Source: Vibrio sp. JPW-9-11-11
GTDB lineage: Bacteria > Pseudomonadota > Gammaproteobacteria > Enterobacterales > Vibrionaceae
Length of the DNA stretch: 64,000 nt
NCBI RefSeq assembly: GCF_013369335.1
Contig: NZ_SZQJ01000036.1
Coordinates: 248,001 to 312,000, forward strand
Reading direction: 5' to 3'
Part shown: positions 1 to 8,043 of the stretch, piece after piece
Layout of the letters: every line of letters starts with the position of its first letter
How positions within the stretch are numbered: position 1 is the stretch's first letter
The notes under the pieces: generated by a model
The model's input: only the letters and a program-made list of their open reading frames with translations
Databases searched by the model: none
What the model was told of the DNA's origin: nothing
Position numbers and translations under genes: made by a program

Positions 1-228
1 TCGGTACTCGACGACCTGTTCAACGACATGGTTATTAGTACGAATCGTCGCTTGCGGTAACTGACTCACCATCGCTTCATCTAGGATGGCTCCGGTGTCC
101 GAATTGGTTTGGGTAATCGCACCGGAAATCCAAAGTATCGGGTCACCAGTAGTACCGGGCAACGCAGCCGCCCAGCCAGAAAAGGTTAGCCACAGAATGG
201 CCAACACAGACATCGTTTTTTTACTCAT
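1..228 (-). CDS. Exported protein, N-terminal part (cut by window edge); possibly molybdopterin-oxidoreductase-like
   Basis: An open frame on the minus strand starts with ATG at 228 and runs off the left edge, giving 76 visible residues. The first ~22 residues (MSKKTMSVLA, then a hydrophobic stretch ending near GWAAA) look like a Sec signal peptide. The mature start (GDPILWISGAITQTN, later SQLPQATIRTNN) has the beta-strand plus 'LP-Q-T-I' pattern seen at the start of small periplasmic proteins related to the molybdopterin-binding oxidoreductase fold. That assignment is only a resemblance, since the rest of the protein lies outside the window. It is divergent from the rhodanese gene, with ~157 bp between them. 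Confidence 0.55.
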   Translation of the reverse strand, partial: MSKKTMSVLAILWLTFSGWAAALPGTTGDPILWISGAITQTNSDTGAILDEAMVSQLPQATIRTNNHVVEQVVEYR

Positions 229-385
229 GGGACTTCCTACCGTTATCACTGTCCTTTGTACTCACCTAAAAGTAGCAAAGATCCATTATTGACAGTATAG
301 ACAGTAGACAATCGCACTCGCGACAAAGTGATAACCAAGATAGAATTGTTTTACGTACACCGTCTGTTTCAACAAGGAAACCCAG

Positions 386-760
386 ATGAAAAGACTCATA
401 ACGTTCGCTCTACTCTCGTTCACTTTGTTCAGTACCGTCAGTCATGCGAGCGAACGTGCTCAGGTGGGCTGGCAGTGGATAAAGCAAGGTGCTTTGGTGG
501 TCGATGTTCGTACGCCGCAAGAGTTTCAAGCAGGTCATCTAGACAATGCGGTCAATTATCCACTGGCAGAGTTACACCAGCATTTCGACCAAATAGCAAA
601 AGATCAAACCGTGGTTGTGTATTGTCGAAGTGGCAATCGCTCTGGGCAAGCAATGCAGTACTTAAAGGCGCAAGGGTTTAACCAAGTCCATAATGCGGGA
701 GGTTTAAACGAGCTTTTGAATACCTCAAGCCACAGCGAAACGGCGAAAGGGCACGAATAA
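386..760 (+). CDS. Periplasmic rhodanese-like sulfurtransferase (PspE type)
   Basis: A 124-residue single-domain rhodanese. Residues 1-22 are a signal peptide (MKRLITFALLSF..., cleavage near SHAS), so it acts in the periplasm. The rhodanese fold begins with VVDVRTPQEF (38-47). The catalytic loop is CRSGNRSG with the persulfide-forming Cys at position 80. Length and exported location match PspE/GlpE-like thiosulfate sulfurtransferases. AAGGAAACCCAG upstream of the ATG gives a good ribosome site. It stands alone between a divergent exported protein and a convergent methyltransferase gene, so its physiological sulfur acceptor cannot be told. Confidence 0.85.
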   Translation: MKRLITFALLSFTLFSTVSHASERAQVGWQWIKQGALVVDVRTPQEFQAGHLDNAVNYPLAELHQHFDQIAKDQTVVVYCRSGNRSGQAMQYLKAQGFNQVHNAGGLNELLNTSSHSETAKGHE

Positions 761-772
761 TTACAGGTAGCC

Positions 773-795
773 GGGGCAAGAGCGGCGCTCTTCCC
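773..795. terminator. Stem-loop between convergent genes
   Basis: An inverted repeat (AAGAGC / GCTCTT, extended by G-rich and C-rich outer arms) lies between the stops of the rhodanese gene and the convergent methyltransferase gene. It has no clear T-tract, so a bidirectional terminator is inferred from position. Confidence 0.4.
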
Positions 796-796
796 C

Positions 797-1540
797 CTAA
801 GGCACAAGATTATGCTGACGACGCATGTTGTCAAGAATGATACCCGTCGCCATCGCCACATTGAGCGACTCCGCACCGCCAAATGCAGGGATGGTGATTT
901 TATGGGTCACGTACTGCGCGGCCTCATGACGAATACCGTGAGACTCACTCCCCATCAACAAAATACCTTGGGCTGAAAAGTCGGTGCTATGAACGCTTTC
1001 ACCTGCGAGGAAAGCACCATAGACAGGCAGATTAGCGGCCGAAAGATAACCGGGCAAATCAAGCTGACTGACCGTCACTCGAGCAAAACTGCCCATAGTG
1101 GCGCTAATGGTTTTCGGATTATAGGGATCGGCGCAGTCTTGGCTGGCAACAATGTGCTTAATACCATACCAATCAGCCACACGAATGATGGTGCCGAGGT
1201 TACCCGGATCAGACACGCCATCGAGCGCTATCATCAGCCCTTCAGCGCTTGGCACCTCGACTTGTGGGGTCTCAACCACTGCGATCGCGGCATTATTACT
1301 CACTAAGGTGCTCGCTTTAGTGAGCTCTTCCAAAGACGCCTCAATGCACTCGATATCGCCCAATGCACGAGCATGTTGCGAGAGAAACTCTGATGTCGCA
1401 AACACTTGTCTCACCACGAACGACCCCTCGACCAATTCGAGGACGTTTTTCTCACCTTGAACTAAAAACAACCCATGCGCCTTGCGCTGTTTTTTTTGGC
1501 CTAAAGCACGCAGGAGTTTGAGCTGGTTTTTCGAAATCAT
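797..1540 (-). CDS. TrmH/SpoU-family RNA 2'-O-methyltransferase
   Basis: About 247 residues from the chosen start MISKNQLKLLRALGQKK; an upstream in-frame start at 1594 would add 18 residues unlike the family. An N-terminal substrate-binding part (to ~95; LFLVQGEKNVLE) is followed by a SPOUT domain with its three motifs: GVSDPGNLGTIIR (motif 1, Asn/Arg), LLMGSESHGI (motif 2) and IPAFGGAESLNVAMATGI (motif 3), which form the knotted SAM site. The family methylates ribose 2'-OH in rRNA or tRNA; the exact nucleotide cannot be read from sequence. No operon partner is seen. Confidence 0.85.
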   Translation of the reverse strand: MISKNQLKLLRALGQKKQRKAHGLFLVQGEKNVLELVEGSFVVRQVFATSEFLSQHARALGDIECIEASLEELTKASTLVSNNAAIAVVETPQVEVPSAEGLMIALDGVSDPGNLGTIIRVADWYGIKHIVASQDCADPYNPKTISATMGSFARVTVSQLDLPGYLSAANLPVYGAFLAGESVHSTDFSAQGILLMGSESHGIRHEAAQYVTHKITIPAFGGAESLNVAMATGIILDNMRRQHNLVP

Positions 1541-1742
1541 AATATGTCCAAGATAGAAAAGGCTGGCAATAAAAGCGCGCCAATTATAGAGCAAAGCATC
1601 GCTAAGCTAAAGAGGGTCTGAGCGGAACGCTTGGTCAATCACCGGCCCCGGCAGTAACATTTCATTAACTTACTGTTCCATCACGGTATTCTCCCTAGGG
1701 GGTGGGTAAACTAAGCGGATAAGTGACAAACGGATAGATAAC

Positions 1743-2516
1743 GTGCTGACATCACAATGGAATAACATCGAATGGGTACTCACCGATGTAGACGATACCC
1801 TCACTTGGAGTGGAAAATTGCCCGCAGAGACTCTGCTTGCGCTCGATAAACTGCAGCAACAGGGGATCAAAGTCGTGGCGGTAACGGGCGCTTGCGCGGG
1901 CTGGTGCGATCATATCGCTCAACTATGGCCCGTTGATGCGGTGTTAGGCGAAAATGGCGCATTTTGTCTGGAAAAAGGCCCACGAGGGATCACCCTCTCT
2001 TCCGCAGTCGATATCGAGGTGATGCGCGCCAAACAAGCTGAACTCAAACAACAAATCACCGAACTGTTGCGCGACTACTCCAACATTGCCCTGACACTCG
2101 ACCAAGCCTATCGCCTGTGTGAAGTGGCCATCGATATTGGTCAAAACCGTCTGCCCGTTGACAGCCAAACGGTCGAAAAAATTGTGCAGCGCATCCACGC
2201 CATGGGCGCTCATGCCACCGCAAGTTCCATCCATATCAATGCATGGTATGGCGAGCACTCAAAACGCAACAGTGCTTTCGCGTATCTGCGCCAACAAGGA
2301 CTCAGCGAAAGCGATATCCTGAAAAAGTGCTGCTATGTGGGAGACTCACTCAATGACCAACAGATGTTTGAAACCCTGCCAATGAGCGTAGGCGTCAAAA
2401 ATATCGAACACTATTGGCAACGGCTCGCCTATAAGCCAAGCGTGGTCATGAGCCAACCGGGAGGCTTTGGTTTTGCCGAATTCACTGACGCGCTACTGGA
2501 GATAAAACAGCGCTAA
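1743..2516 (+). CDS. HAD-superfamily hydrolase (Cof-like, class IIB)
   Basis: A 257-residue cytoplasmic protein with all HAD motifs: DVDDTLT (nucleophile Asp 15, general acid Asp 17), VVAVTGA (motif II Thr), and GDSLND near the C-terminus (metal-binding Asp pair). The large cap insert between motifs II and III fits the IIB/Cof group, whose members dephosphorylate sugar phosphates or similar small molecules. The start is a GTG with a weak ribosome site, so the first few residues are uncertain. Substrate is not predictable. Confidence 0.8.
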   Translation: MLTSQWNNIEWVLTDVDDTLTWSGKLPAETLLALDKLQQQGIKVVAVTGACAGWCDHIAQLWPVDAVLGENGAFCLEKGPRGITLSSAVDIEVMRAKQAELKQQITELLRDYSNIALTLDQAYRLCEVAIDIGQNRLPVDSQTVEKIVQRIHAMGAHATASSIHINAWYGEHSKRNSAFAYLRQQGLSESDILKKCCYVGDSLNDQQMFETLPMSVGVKNIEHYWQRLAYKPSVVMSQPGGFGFAEFTDALLEIKQR

Positions 2517-2589
2517 GCTGCCACGCTGCGCGTTTTTGCTCGGTCTGACTATACTGGTTATAACCGCCCAGTATGAAGAGGTCAGCGTA

Positions 2590-2754
2590 ATGGACTTTAC
2601 TGAAAAACTCCGACTGCGTGGCAAGGCAGAAGAGGATATCTACTTTGCCCAGCGTGATCGCGAATTAATTGAAGCGATGCACGAAAAACAAACCCAACAA
2701 CCGCTCCCTGAGCCACCGATGCAAGAGAGCGATAACGGCGCGGCCACTAAATAA
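2590..2754 (+). CDS. Small conserved hypothetical protein, 54 aa
   Basis: Starts MDFTEKLRLRGKAEEDIY, is strongly charged, and has a Pro/Gln-rich tail (QQPLPEPP). AGAGG about 10 bases ahead of the ATG decides this start over a longer in-frame one at 2536. No signal peptide or membrane segment; probably a short helix followed by a disordered tail. Function unknown. It follows the HAD gene after 73 bp and may be co-transcribed. Confidence 0.6.
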   Translation: MDFTEKLRLRGKAEEDIYFAQRDRELIEAMHEKQTQQPLPEPPMQESDNGAATK

Positions 2755-2822
2755 CCGAGCCGAGCGGCGGGTTAGCACTTTTAACAGTCAAGCAAGGATA
2801 CTTGGCCTCATCATGAATGAAT

Positions 2823-2845
2823 CAAAGCGGCCGTTGGCCGCTTTG
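2823..2845. terminator. Stem-loop terminator between convergent genes
   Basis: A strong inverted repeat CAAAGCGGCC / GGCCGCTTTG with a tight loop lies between the 54-aa gene and the end of phnE2, on the convergent boundary. Confidence 0.6.
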
Positions 2846-2874
2846 TTGTGAGGTTAAGCCAGAATCGACTTAGG

Positions 2875-3678
2875 CTAGATTAGCTTTTTACGCACATGCA
2901 CAACCAAGGCTTCTGCAAGCACCACCACTGCGAAGATACTTAGCAGTACCATAGAAACTTTTTGCCACTCAAATAGGTTCTGGGCATCGTTGAGTACCAC
3001 ACCAATGCCACCTGCGCCAACCAAACCAAGAACCGCCGATTCACGAACGTTGATATCCCAGCGGAACAGCACAATCGAGTAAAACGCTGGCATCACTTGT
3101 GGCCAATAACCTTTGAGCAAGATGCTCATCCAAGAAGCGCCGGTCGCTTTCAACGCCTCAATCGTTCCCATGTTCACTTCTGCAATCGCTTCGGCCAGCA
3201 GCTTACCGACAAAACCGACACTGCGCACAGCGATAGCCATAATCCCCGCCAACACACCAGGGCCAAACAACGCGATAAACAACAGCGCCCACACCAATGA
3301 GTTCACTGAACGAGAAGAGACCAAAAAGAACTGCGCGACCCAGTTTAGAGTTTTGCTCGGGGTGATATTGGGCGCATTGAGTAACGCCAACGGGATGGCC
3401 AGTACCAATGTGAACAAGGTGCCGAGTGTGGCGATGTGCAACGTTTCAATTAAGGCGTCGTGAATCGTTGCTGGATAGAAGCCATAATCCAGTGGCACCA
3501 TACGGCCAAACATATCGGCAAACTGCGCTGGCGCGTCATAGAGAAACTCTGGGATGATCTCTACGGTCTGCCAAGACCATACGATCGCAGCCACAAAACA
3601 CAGATACGCGGCAAACCTTGCTAGCCGTTCATTAAACGTAAAGCGTTGCCATTCTCTATCAATAGAAGCGGTCGTCAT
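2875..3678 (-). CDS. phnE: Phosphonate-type ABC transporter permease 2
   Basis: A 267-residue integral membrane protein with about six hydrophobic segments and the BPD_transp_1 EAA loop (EAIAEVNMGTIEALKATGAS), which docks on the ATPase. Second of two PhnE paralogues in the operon; its ATG shares a base with the stop of the first (TAATG), showing translational coupling. With PhnC and PhnD it would import phosphonate, phosphite or a related phospho-compound. No C-P lyase genes are nearby, so import and breakdown are not encoded together. Confidence 0.88.
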   Translation of the reverse strand: MTTASIDREWQRFTFNERLARFAAYLCFVAAIVWSWQTVEIIPEFLYDAPAQFADMFGRMVPLDYGFYPATIHDALIETLHIATLGTLFTLVLAIPLALLNAPNITPSKTLNWVAQFFLVSSRSVNSLVWALLFIALFGPGVLAGIMAIAVRSVGFVGKLLAEAIAEVNMGTIEALKATGASWMSILLKGYWPQVMPAFYSIVLFRWDINVRESAVLGLVGAGGIGVVLNDAQNLFEWQKVSMVLLSIFAVVVLAEALVVHVRKKLI

Positions 3679-4472
3679 TAGAAAATTCTCCTTACCACAT
3701 TAGACAAGAATTCACCCACCAAAATCAGCGCGATGATGGTGATTAAAATGGCGGCGACAAAGTCGTAATCGAAACGCTGGAACGCCGAAAATAAGGTTCC
3801 GCCTAAACCGCCCGCGCCCACGATACCAACCATAGTGGAGTTACGCAGGTTGGAGTCCAGTTGGTAGCTAGCAAAGCCGATAAAGCGAGTAAACACCTGA
3901 GGCATAACGGCAAACAGAATCACACTGATAAAGTTCGCCCCGATCGCTCGAATCGCTTCAACCTGCTTAAACGAAATCTCTTCTATCGCTTCAGCAAAGA
4001 GCTTGGCGATAAAGCCTATCGACGCAAACACTAAGGTCAAAATACCCGCTAACGCGCCAAACCCCACCGCCTTAACGAACAAAATAGCAATGATCACCGG
4101 GTGGAAAGAGCGGCACAGAGCGATAAAGCCACGCACTGGCGTCGACACAATCGCCGGCATCATGTTGCGCGCCGCCAACAACCCCAAAAAGAGAGAAATA
4201 ACAATCCCAAAAAAGCTTGAGATAATCGCGATCTGCAAGCTCTCGGCTAGCCCACTTAACAGCAGGCTAGAACGGGAAAAATCAGGTGGAAACATACGAG
4301 AAAGTAAGCGTTCACTCTCTCCAAAACCTATCACTAATCGTTCAAACGTAAGATTGAGTGTCGAAAAGCTATAGAATAAGTACCCGATGATGGCCATCAA
4401 ACCAAGACGGCTTAACCAAGAGGCTTTGAACGGGTTTTCTACCTCAAGTTTCGACGGGGTTAATCCAGCCAT
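3678..4472 (-). CDS. phnE: Phosphonate-type ABC transporter permease 1
   Basis: A 264-residue permease with multiple membrane segments and an EAA loop ([20 protein letters not shown]). It overlaps the end of phnC by 13 bases and is coupled by TAATG to the second permease. The two permeases are diverged and probably form a heterodimer channel, as in other PhnE1/PhnE2 systems. Confidence 0.88.
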   Translation of the reverse strand: MAGLTPSKLEVENPFKASWLSRLGLMAIIGYLFYSFSTLNLTFERLVIGFGESERLLSRMFPPDFSRSSLLLSGLAESLQIAIISSFFGIVISLFLGLLAARNMMPAIVSTPVRGFIALCRSFHPVIIAILFVKAVGFGALAGILTLVFASIGFIAKLFAEAIEEISFKQVEAIRAIGANFISVILFAVMPQVFTRFIGFASYQLDSNLRNSTMVGIVGAGGLGGTLFSAFQRFDYDFVAAILITIIALILVGEFLSNVVRRIF

Positions 4473-5245
4473 GACTCACCTCCGTAGATGATCTTAAGGT
4501 CTTGCTCGCTGATGCCTTCCGGGCTGCCGTCGTAATGCACAGTGCCATTACACATGCCGATAATACGCTTGGCAAAACGCTTGGCTAAGTTAACGTCGTG
4601 AATATTGACCAGTACAGGGATCTGCTTCTCTTTGGCGAAGGTTTCCATCAGCTCCATAATTTCTACTGCGGTTTTTGGGTCGAGCGAAGACGTCGGTTCA
4701 TCGGCCAGTAAAATGTAGGGATCTTGCATCACCGCACGCGCAATCCCGACTCGTTGACGCTGGCCTCCCGACAGGCTGTCAGCGCGCTGATTGGCAAAGT
4801 CTTGTAGGCCAACAAATTCCAGCAGCTCAAACGCCTTATGCAGATCTTGTTTCGAGTAGTTGCGACGCCAAGCGTTCCACGATGACATATAGCCAAGGCG
4901 GCCACATAGCACGTTCTCGATCACCGTTAATCGCTCTACCAAGTTGTACTCTTGGAACACCATACCGATATGACGTCGCTGGTTGCGCAGTGCTTGACCT
5001 TGCAGCTTAGTCAGATCTTCCCCTTGAAACAGGATCTCACCACTGGTGGGGTCATTGAGGCGATTGATACAGCGCAGCAGGGTACTTTTTCCGGTGCCTG
5101 ATGGGCCGATAATGGCGATAATTCCTGGTTGATCGATATCGATATCGATACCTTTGAGAATAGGTTTGCCGGCGACGTATTGGTGAAACAGATTGTTTAT
5201 CTTAATTCCGTCGTATTGTGCGCTATCACAGCTTGCTACGGCCAT
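4460..5245 (-). CDS. phnC: Phosphonate-type ABC transporter ATP-binding protein
   Basis: About 261 residues from the chosen start [17 protein letters not shown], preceded by AAGGAA at a good distance; a longer in-frame start at 5311 lies in the intercistronic hairpin and is rejected. Walker [11 protein letters not shown]-loop ([12 protein letters not shown]), signature SLSGGQRQR, Walker [13 protein letters not shown] and the switch His (NIHDVNLA) are all present. It powers the PhnE permeases. Second gene of the operon, 92 bp behind phnD. Confidence 0.9.
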   Translation of the reverse strand: MAVASCDSAQYDGIKINNLFHQYVAGKPILKGIDIDIDQPGIIAIIGPSGTGKSTLLRCINRLNDPTSGEILFQGEDLTKLQGQALRNQRRHIGMVFQEYNLVERLTVIENVLCGRLGYMSSWNAWRRNYSKQDLHKAFELLEFVGLQDFANQRADSLSGGQRQRVGIARAVMQDPYILLADEPTSSLDPKTAVEIMELMETFAKEKQIPVLVNIHDVNLAKRFAKRIIGMCNGTVHYDGSPEGISEQDLKIIYGGESWLD

Positions 5246-5280
5246 ACTACAGTTCCTTGTGATTGTTCTATTTAGGATGC

Positions 5281-5314
5281 ACGGTGCCCTGCGCCCTACA
5301 CGCAAGGGCACCGT
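5281..5314 (-). other. Intercistronic stem-loop between phnD and phnC
   Basis: Arms ACGGTGCCCTGCG and CGCAAGGGCACCGT pair with one bulged base around a 7-base loop. No T-tract follows in the direction of transcription, so it is more likely an RNA processing or 3'-end stabilising element for the phnD message than a full terminator. This would favour excess binding protein over permease, as is usual for ABC importers (inference). Confidence 0.5.
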
Positions 5315-5337
5315 ACTATTGGCGTTAAATGGGAGAA

Positions 5338-6378
5338 TTACTGATTAGTGGCTTGTTTGGCTAACTCGGCTGCTTTTTTCTTTGCGCGCTTAGCCGCGTC
5401 TTTTTCTGCCAACTTTTTCAGCCCAGTTTTGGTGTAAGCGGTTCCCGTTGCGTGAGCAATATCGCGGATCACTGACCAATCTTCTTGGTAGGTAATTGGC
5501 GAGAAACGATCCGCGCCTTTAAACGCTGCGCTCATTTCTGGAGTAAAGCGGTAGCTAAAGAAGGCTTGGTTGATCTTCTCGACCAACTCTGGCTTAAGGT
5601 TATACGCATAACCAAATGCAGACGTTGGGAAGCGCGGACTGCGGTAGATGATTTTTAGCTCAGAATCATCGACACGGCCGGCGGCGACCATGCGATCGTA
5701 AACATCAGAGGCGACAGGCGCAGCGTCGTAGTCGCCGTTGTAAACACCAAGAATCGATTGGTCATGTTTTCCTGAGTACAATACCTTGTAGTCTTCATCT
5801 GGCACTAAGCCTTGAGCAGGGAAAAGAGCGCGCGGCGCCAAGTTACCCGAGTTCGATGAGGCAGAGGTGTGCGCCACTTTTTTGCCTTTCAGGTCTGCCA
5901 TCTCGTTGATACCACTGTCCTTACGTACAATCGTGACTAAGTTGTAACCTTGAAAGCCGTTCTCATCGCCTTTCACTGCGATGGGTACATAACCGGCAAG
6001 GTTGACCGCATAACCGGTTGGCCCTGTCGAGAAACCCGCAACATGCAGACGCCCAGAGCGCATCGCTTCAACCTGAGCCGAGTTAGAGTGAACCGTATAG
6101 TAGATGACCTTCTTACCGGTAATTTTACTTAAGTGAGCTTGAAAATCGGCAAAGGCATCTTTGTACAGCGCAGGATCTTCAACCGGTGTGTAAGTGAACA
6201 CGAGCGTGCTTGGGTCTATCCACTCTGAGGCATCTTTCGGCGCATCAGCGACCAAGTCTTGGTTTTCGTCACAATATCTCTCATCCAGCACGCCGCGGTT
6301 GGCACACTCATTCGCCATCGCCAGCGTTGGCAGCATCAAAGAGCCAGCGATTAACAATCCTTTTACACTGTTTTTCAT
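5338..6378 (-). CDS. phnD: PhnD-family phosphate/phosphite/phosphonate-binding protein
   Basis: A 346-residue periplasmic solute-binding protein. Signal peptide 1-22 ([14 protein letters not shown]..., cleavage after LAMA). The mature protein has the PhnD fold pattern: [17 protein letters not shown], then [16 protein letters not shown] and [20 protein letters not shown], where small hydroxyl residues would line the oxyanion pocket. The C-terminus has an unusual Lys/Ala-rich tail (~30 residues). First gene of phnD-phnC-phnE-phnE, behind a sigma-54 type promoter with two upstream repeats. The true ligand could be a phosphonate, phosphite or a phosphoester headgroup; the adjacent glycerophosphodiesterase makes the last worth testing. 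Confidence 0.88.
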   Translation of the reverse strand: MKNSVKGLLIAGSLMLPTLAMANECANRGVLDERYCDENQDLVADAPKDASEWIDPSTLVFTYTPVEDPALYKDAFADFQAHLSKITGKKVIYYTVHSNSAQVEAMRSGRLHVAGFSTGPTGYAVNLAGYVPIAVKGDENGFQGYNLVTIVRKDSGINEMADLKGKKVAHTSASSNSGNLAPRALFPAQGLVPDEDYKVLYSGKHDQSILGVYNGDYDAAPVASDVYDRMVAAGRVDDSELKIIYRSPRFPTSAFGYAYNLKPELVEKINQAFFSYRFTPEMSAAFKGADRFSPITYQEDWSVIRDIAHATGTAYTKTGLKKLAEKDAAKRAKKKAAELAKQATNQ

Positions 6379-6424
6379 ATTAGAACCTTACATTCACGTT
6401 ATTGTTGATGTTCCCTCCCTCTAT

Positions 6425-6441
6425 AGCAGAGGTTGTGCCAA
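6425..6441 (-). promoter_or_regulatory. Sigma-54 (RpoN) promoter for phnDCEE
   Basis: On the minus strand the sequence TTGGCACAACCTCTGCT has the -24 GG and -12 GC with exactly ten bases between them, and a near-consensus TTGGCAC block. It ends ~47 bases before the phnD start codon. This agrees with the NtrC-type regulator encoded nearby. Confidence 0.75.
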
Positions 6442-6500
6442 CTATTAAAAACAATAATTTCAACAACTTAAACGCATCAACTAACAAGCCCTAGGCATTT

Positions 6501-6517
6501 GAGTCATTTGTGTCCGA
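6501..6517. promoter_or_regulatory. Upstream repeat 1 of the phnD promoter (candidate enhancer site)
   Basis: GAGTCATTTGTGTCCGA, about 60 bases upstream of the -24 element. It shares GTCATTTNTGTC with repeats at 6535 and 8023. Inferred binding site of the NtrC-type regulator encoded at 8044..9384. Confidence 0.55.
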
Positions 6518-6534
6518 ACAAAAAACAGAACTTT

Positions 6535-6551
6535 GGGTCATTTTTGTCCCA
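6535..6551. promoter_or_regulatory. Upstream repeat 2 of the phnD promoter (candidate enhancer site)
   Basis: GGGTCATTTTTGTCCCA, 34 bases from repeat 1, same orientation; the 34-base spacing is roughly three helical turns. Same inferred role. Confidence 0.55.
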
Positions 6552-6564
6552 CCAATATTAGCGG

Positions 6565-6590
6565 ACAAAAAAAGGGCCAAATGGCCCTTT
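6565..6590 (-). terminator. Rho-independent terminator of the glycerophosphodiesterase gene
   Basis: On the minus strand AAAGGGCC-ATTT-GGCCCTTT is followed by a run of T, 27 bases after the stop codon at 6617. Confidence 0.85.
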
Positions 6591-6616
6591 GTTGCGTGGA
6601 GTTATCGCCACTTCGA

Positions 6617-7828
6617 TTAAATGTCCATACAGTTGGCGTAGTAGGTCACGGTTGATGGCCAATCACTAAAGACGCCTAACACACCCACGTCTTTCGCTAA
6701 CACGTCGAGCACTTTCATCATATCGCCGTCACGCTTGATCTGCTTCGTCACAGATTGGTAGTACCAGCCACCACCTTGCGCAAGCGGTCCAGAGCGCTCT
6801 AGCGTCCAGGCAATAATATCTAGGTCGGCTTGCTTAGCCAGCTTGGCGTAGTTCGACTCAACGATCTGATTATTGCTGTCTAGCTCGATCAGGGCGTAAA
6901 GAGGCGGTGCGATGATGTTGACGCCCTGCTTTTGCAGATCCTTCATATTTTCGAGTGACGCGACAAAGTCTTGCTGCTCGTACATACGGTCATCAAGGTA
7001 GACCGCTTGCTGGCCAAATTTAGGCTCGTTTTGAATCCAATAGGTGACATCATCTAAGTTGAACGACTGAACAAACGCCTCTTCTGGCGCAAAGCCCGCT
7101 TGCTTGAGTTCATCAATCAGCTTCTGCGCGTACATTTGTTGCGTGAAGCCTTGGTAAGGCATGTCGACCGCCGCCGATTTAAGCTCAGGTGTCACTTTCA
7201 CGCCATATTGTTTAAATAGCGCCGCACTCTCGGCGTGGGTCATCAAGGTCCCCGTTTGTGCGTAAAGGTCTGTACGCCAACCTGGCGTCCCTTGCATGTA
7301 CTCTTCAACCGTGGTGGCTTTCGGGTTCGCGCCGTCCATTTTTCCTTTTAGGGTTTTAAACTCGGCTAACGTGAAATCAGAGGTGCGACACTCGACCTGT
7401 GCATCTTCGCCAGTCGCAGGGTTGGCAGGTTTAAACGGTACCGTACATTTTTTTGCCAGCTCAGGGTGAGCCAACACATCGGTGGTGGTGTGCAGATCAC
7501 TTTGCGAATGGCGGCAAACCAATTGCTTATCCTTAGTAAAGGTAACATCGCACTCCAGCACACCCGCCCCCATTGCGATGGCGGCTAAATAGGACTCTTT
7601 GGTATGCTCTGGAAACTGCATCGCCGCACCACGGTGACCGATAGAAAAATCACTACGATGGAAAGGGCCATCACTGCAGCTTTCTAACTTACTTTTCAGT
7701 GGGCTATTTTCCATGTCACTGACTAGGTACAAAGGACGTGGGCCGACTTGGGCCGGTTCATTGCCTGCCATAGCCATTGAACTGACGCCGATTAAGAGCG
7801 CGATACTACTCGTTACGATTTGCTTCAT
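6617..7828 (-). CDS. Secreted glycerophosphodiester phosphodiesterase family protein
   Basis: A 403-residue periplasmic enzyme with a signal peptide (1-21, ending SSMAMA). The GDPD barrel shows HRGA (His 65, Arg 66), FPEHT, LECDV (metal-binding Glu/Asp), a second conserved His in CRHSQ, VTPELK and VQSFN. Family enzymes split glycerophosphodiesters into sn-glycerol 3-phosphate plus an alcohol. The usual 'HD' after the second catalytic His is 'HS' here, so activity or specificity may differ from GlpQ. It has its own sigma-54 type promoter and lies between the two-component system and the PhnDCEE importer, suggesting periplasmic release of a phospho-compound for import. Confidence 0.85.
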   Translation of the reverse strand: MKQIVTSSIALLIGVSSMAMAGNEPAQVGPRPLYLVSDMENSPLKSKLESCSDGPFHRSDFSIGHRGAAMQFPEHTKESYLAAIAMGAGVLECDVTFTKDKQLVCRHSQSDLHTTTDVLAHPELAKKCTVPFKPANPATGEDAQVECRTSDFTLAEFKTLKGKMDGANPKATTVEEYMQGTPGWRTDLYAQTGTLMTHAESAALFKQYGVKVTPELKSAAVDMPYQGFTQQMYAQKLIDELKQAGFAPEEAFVQSFNLDDVTYWIQNEPKFGQQAVYLDDRMYEQQDFVASLENMKDLQKQGVNIIAPPLYALIELDSNNQIVESNYAKLAKQADLDIIAWTLERSGPLAQGGGWYYQSVTKQIKRDGDMMKVLDVLAKDVGVLGVFSDWPSTVTYYANCMDI

Positions 7829-7946
7829 TGGTTTCTCCTTGCAGCAAATGTTCTATTGTGGATACAAGACTCTGAGCAGAGAAAGTTTCAATCGCTTTAC
7901 AATCGGTTGAATCTTTTATTGTTATCGTCAAAGTCGCATCGTATAA

Positions 7947-7963
7947 AGCACGCTCTATGCCAA
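7947..7963 (-). promoter_or_regulatory. Sigma-54 (RpoN) promoter for the glycerophosphodiesterase gene
   Basis: Minus-strand TTGGCATAGAGCGTGCT has -24 GG and -12 GC ten bases apart, about 118 bases before the start codon. One upstream repeat (8023) lies ~60 bases further up. Confidence 0.65.
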
Positions 7964-8022
7964 GTAATTTTCCTTTTTAATTCATACAGATAAAAAGATA
8001 CCGCCGATAAAAAAAACCACAT

Positions 8023-8039
8023 GGGTCATTTCTGTCTCC
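8023..8039. promoter_or_regulatory. Upstream repeat of the glycerophosphodiesterase promoter (candidate enhancer site)
   Basis: GGGTCATTTCTGTCTCC matches the repeats upstream of phnD at 14 of 17 positions or better, sits at a similar distance from the -24 element, and ends just beyond the regulator's stop codon. Confidence 0.55.
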
Positions 8040-8043
8040 CGCT

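Noticed and set aside
2875..6378. Complete phosphonate degradation operon
   Set aside because: Only transporter genes are present; no phnG-M, phnX or phnA-like genes lie in the window.
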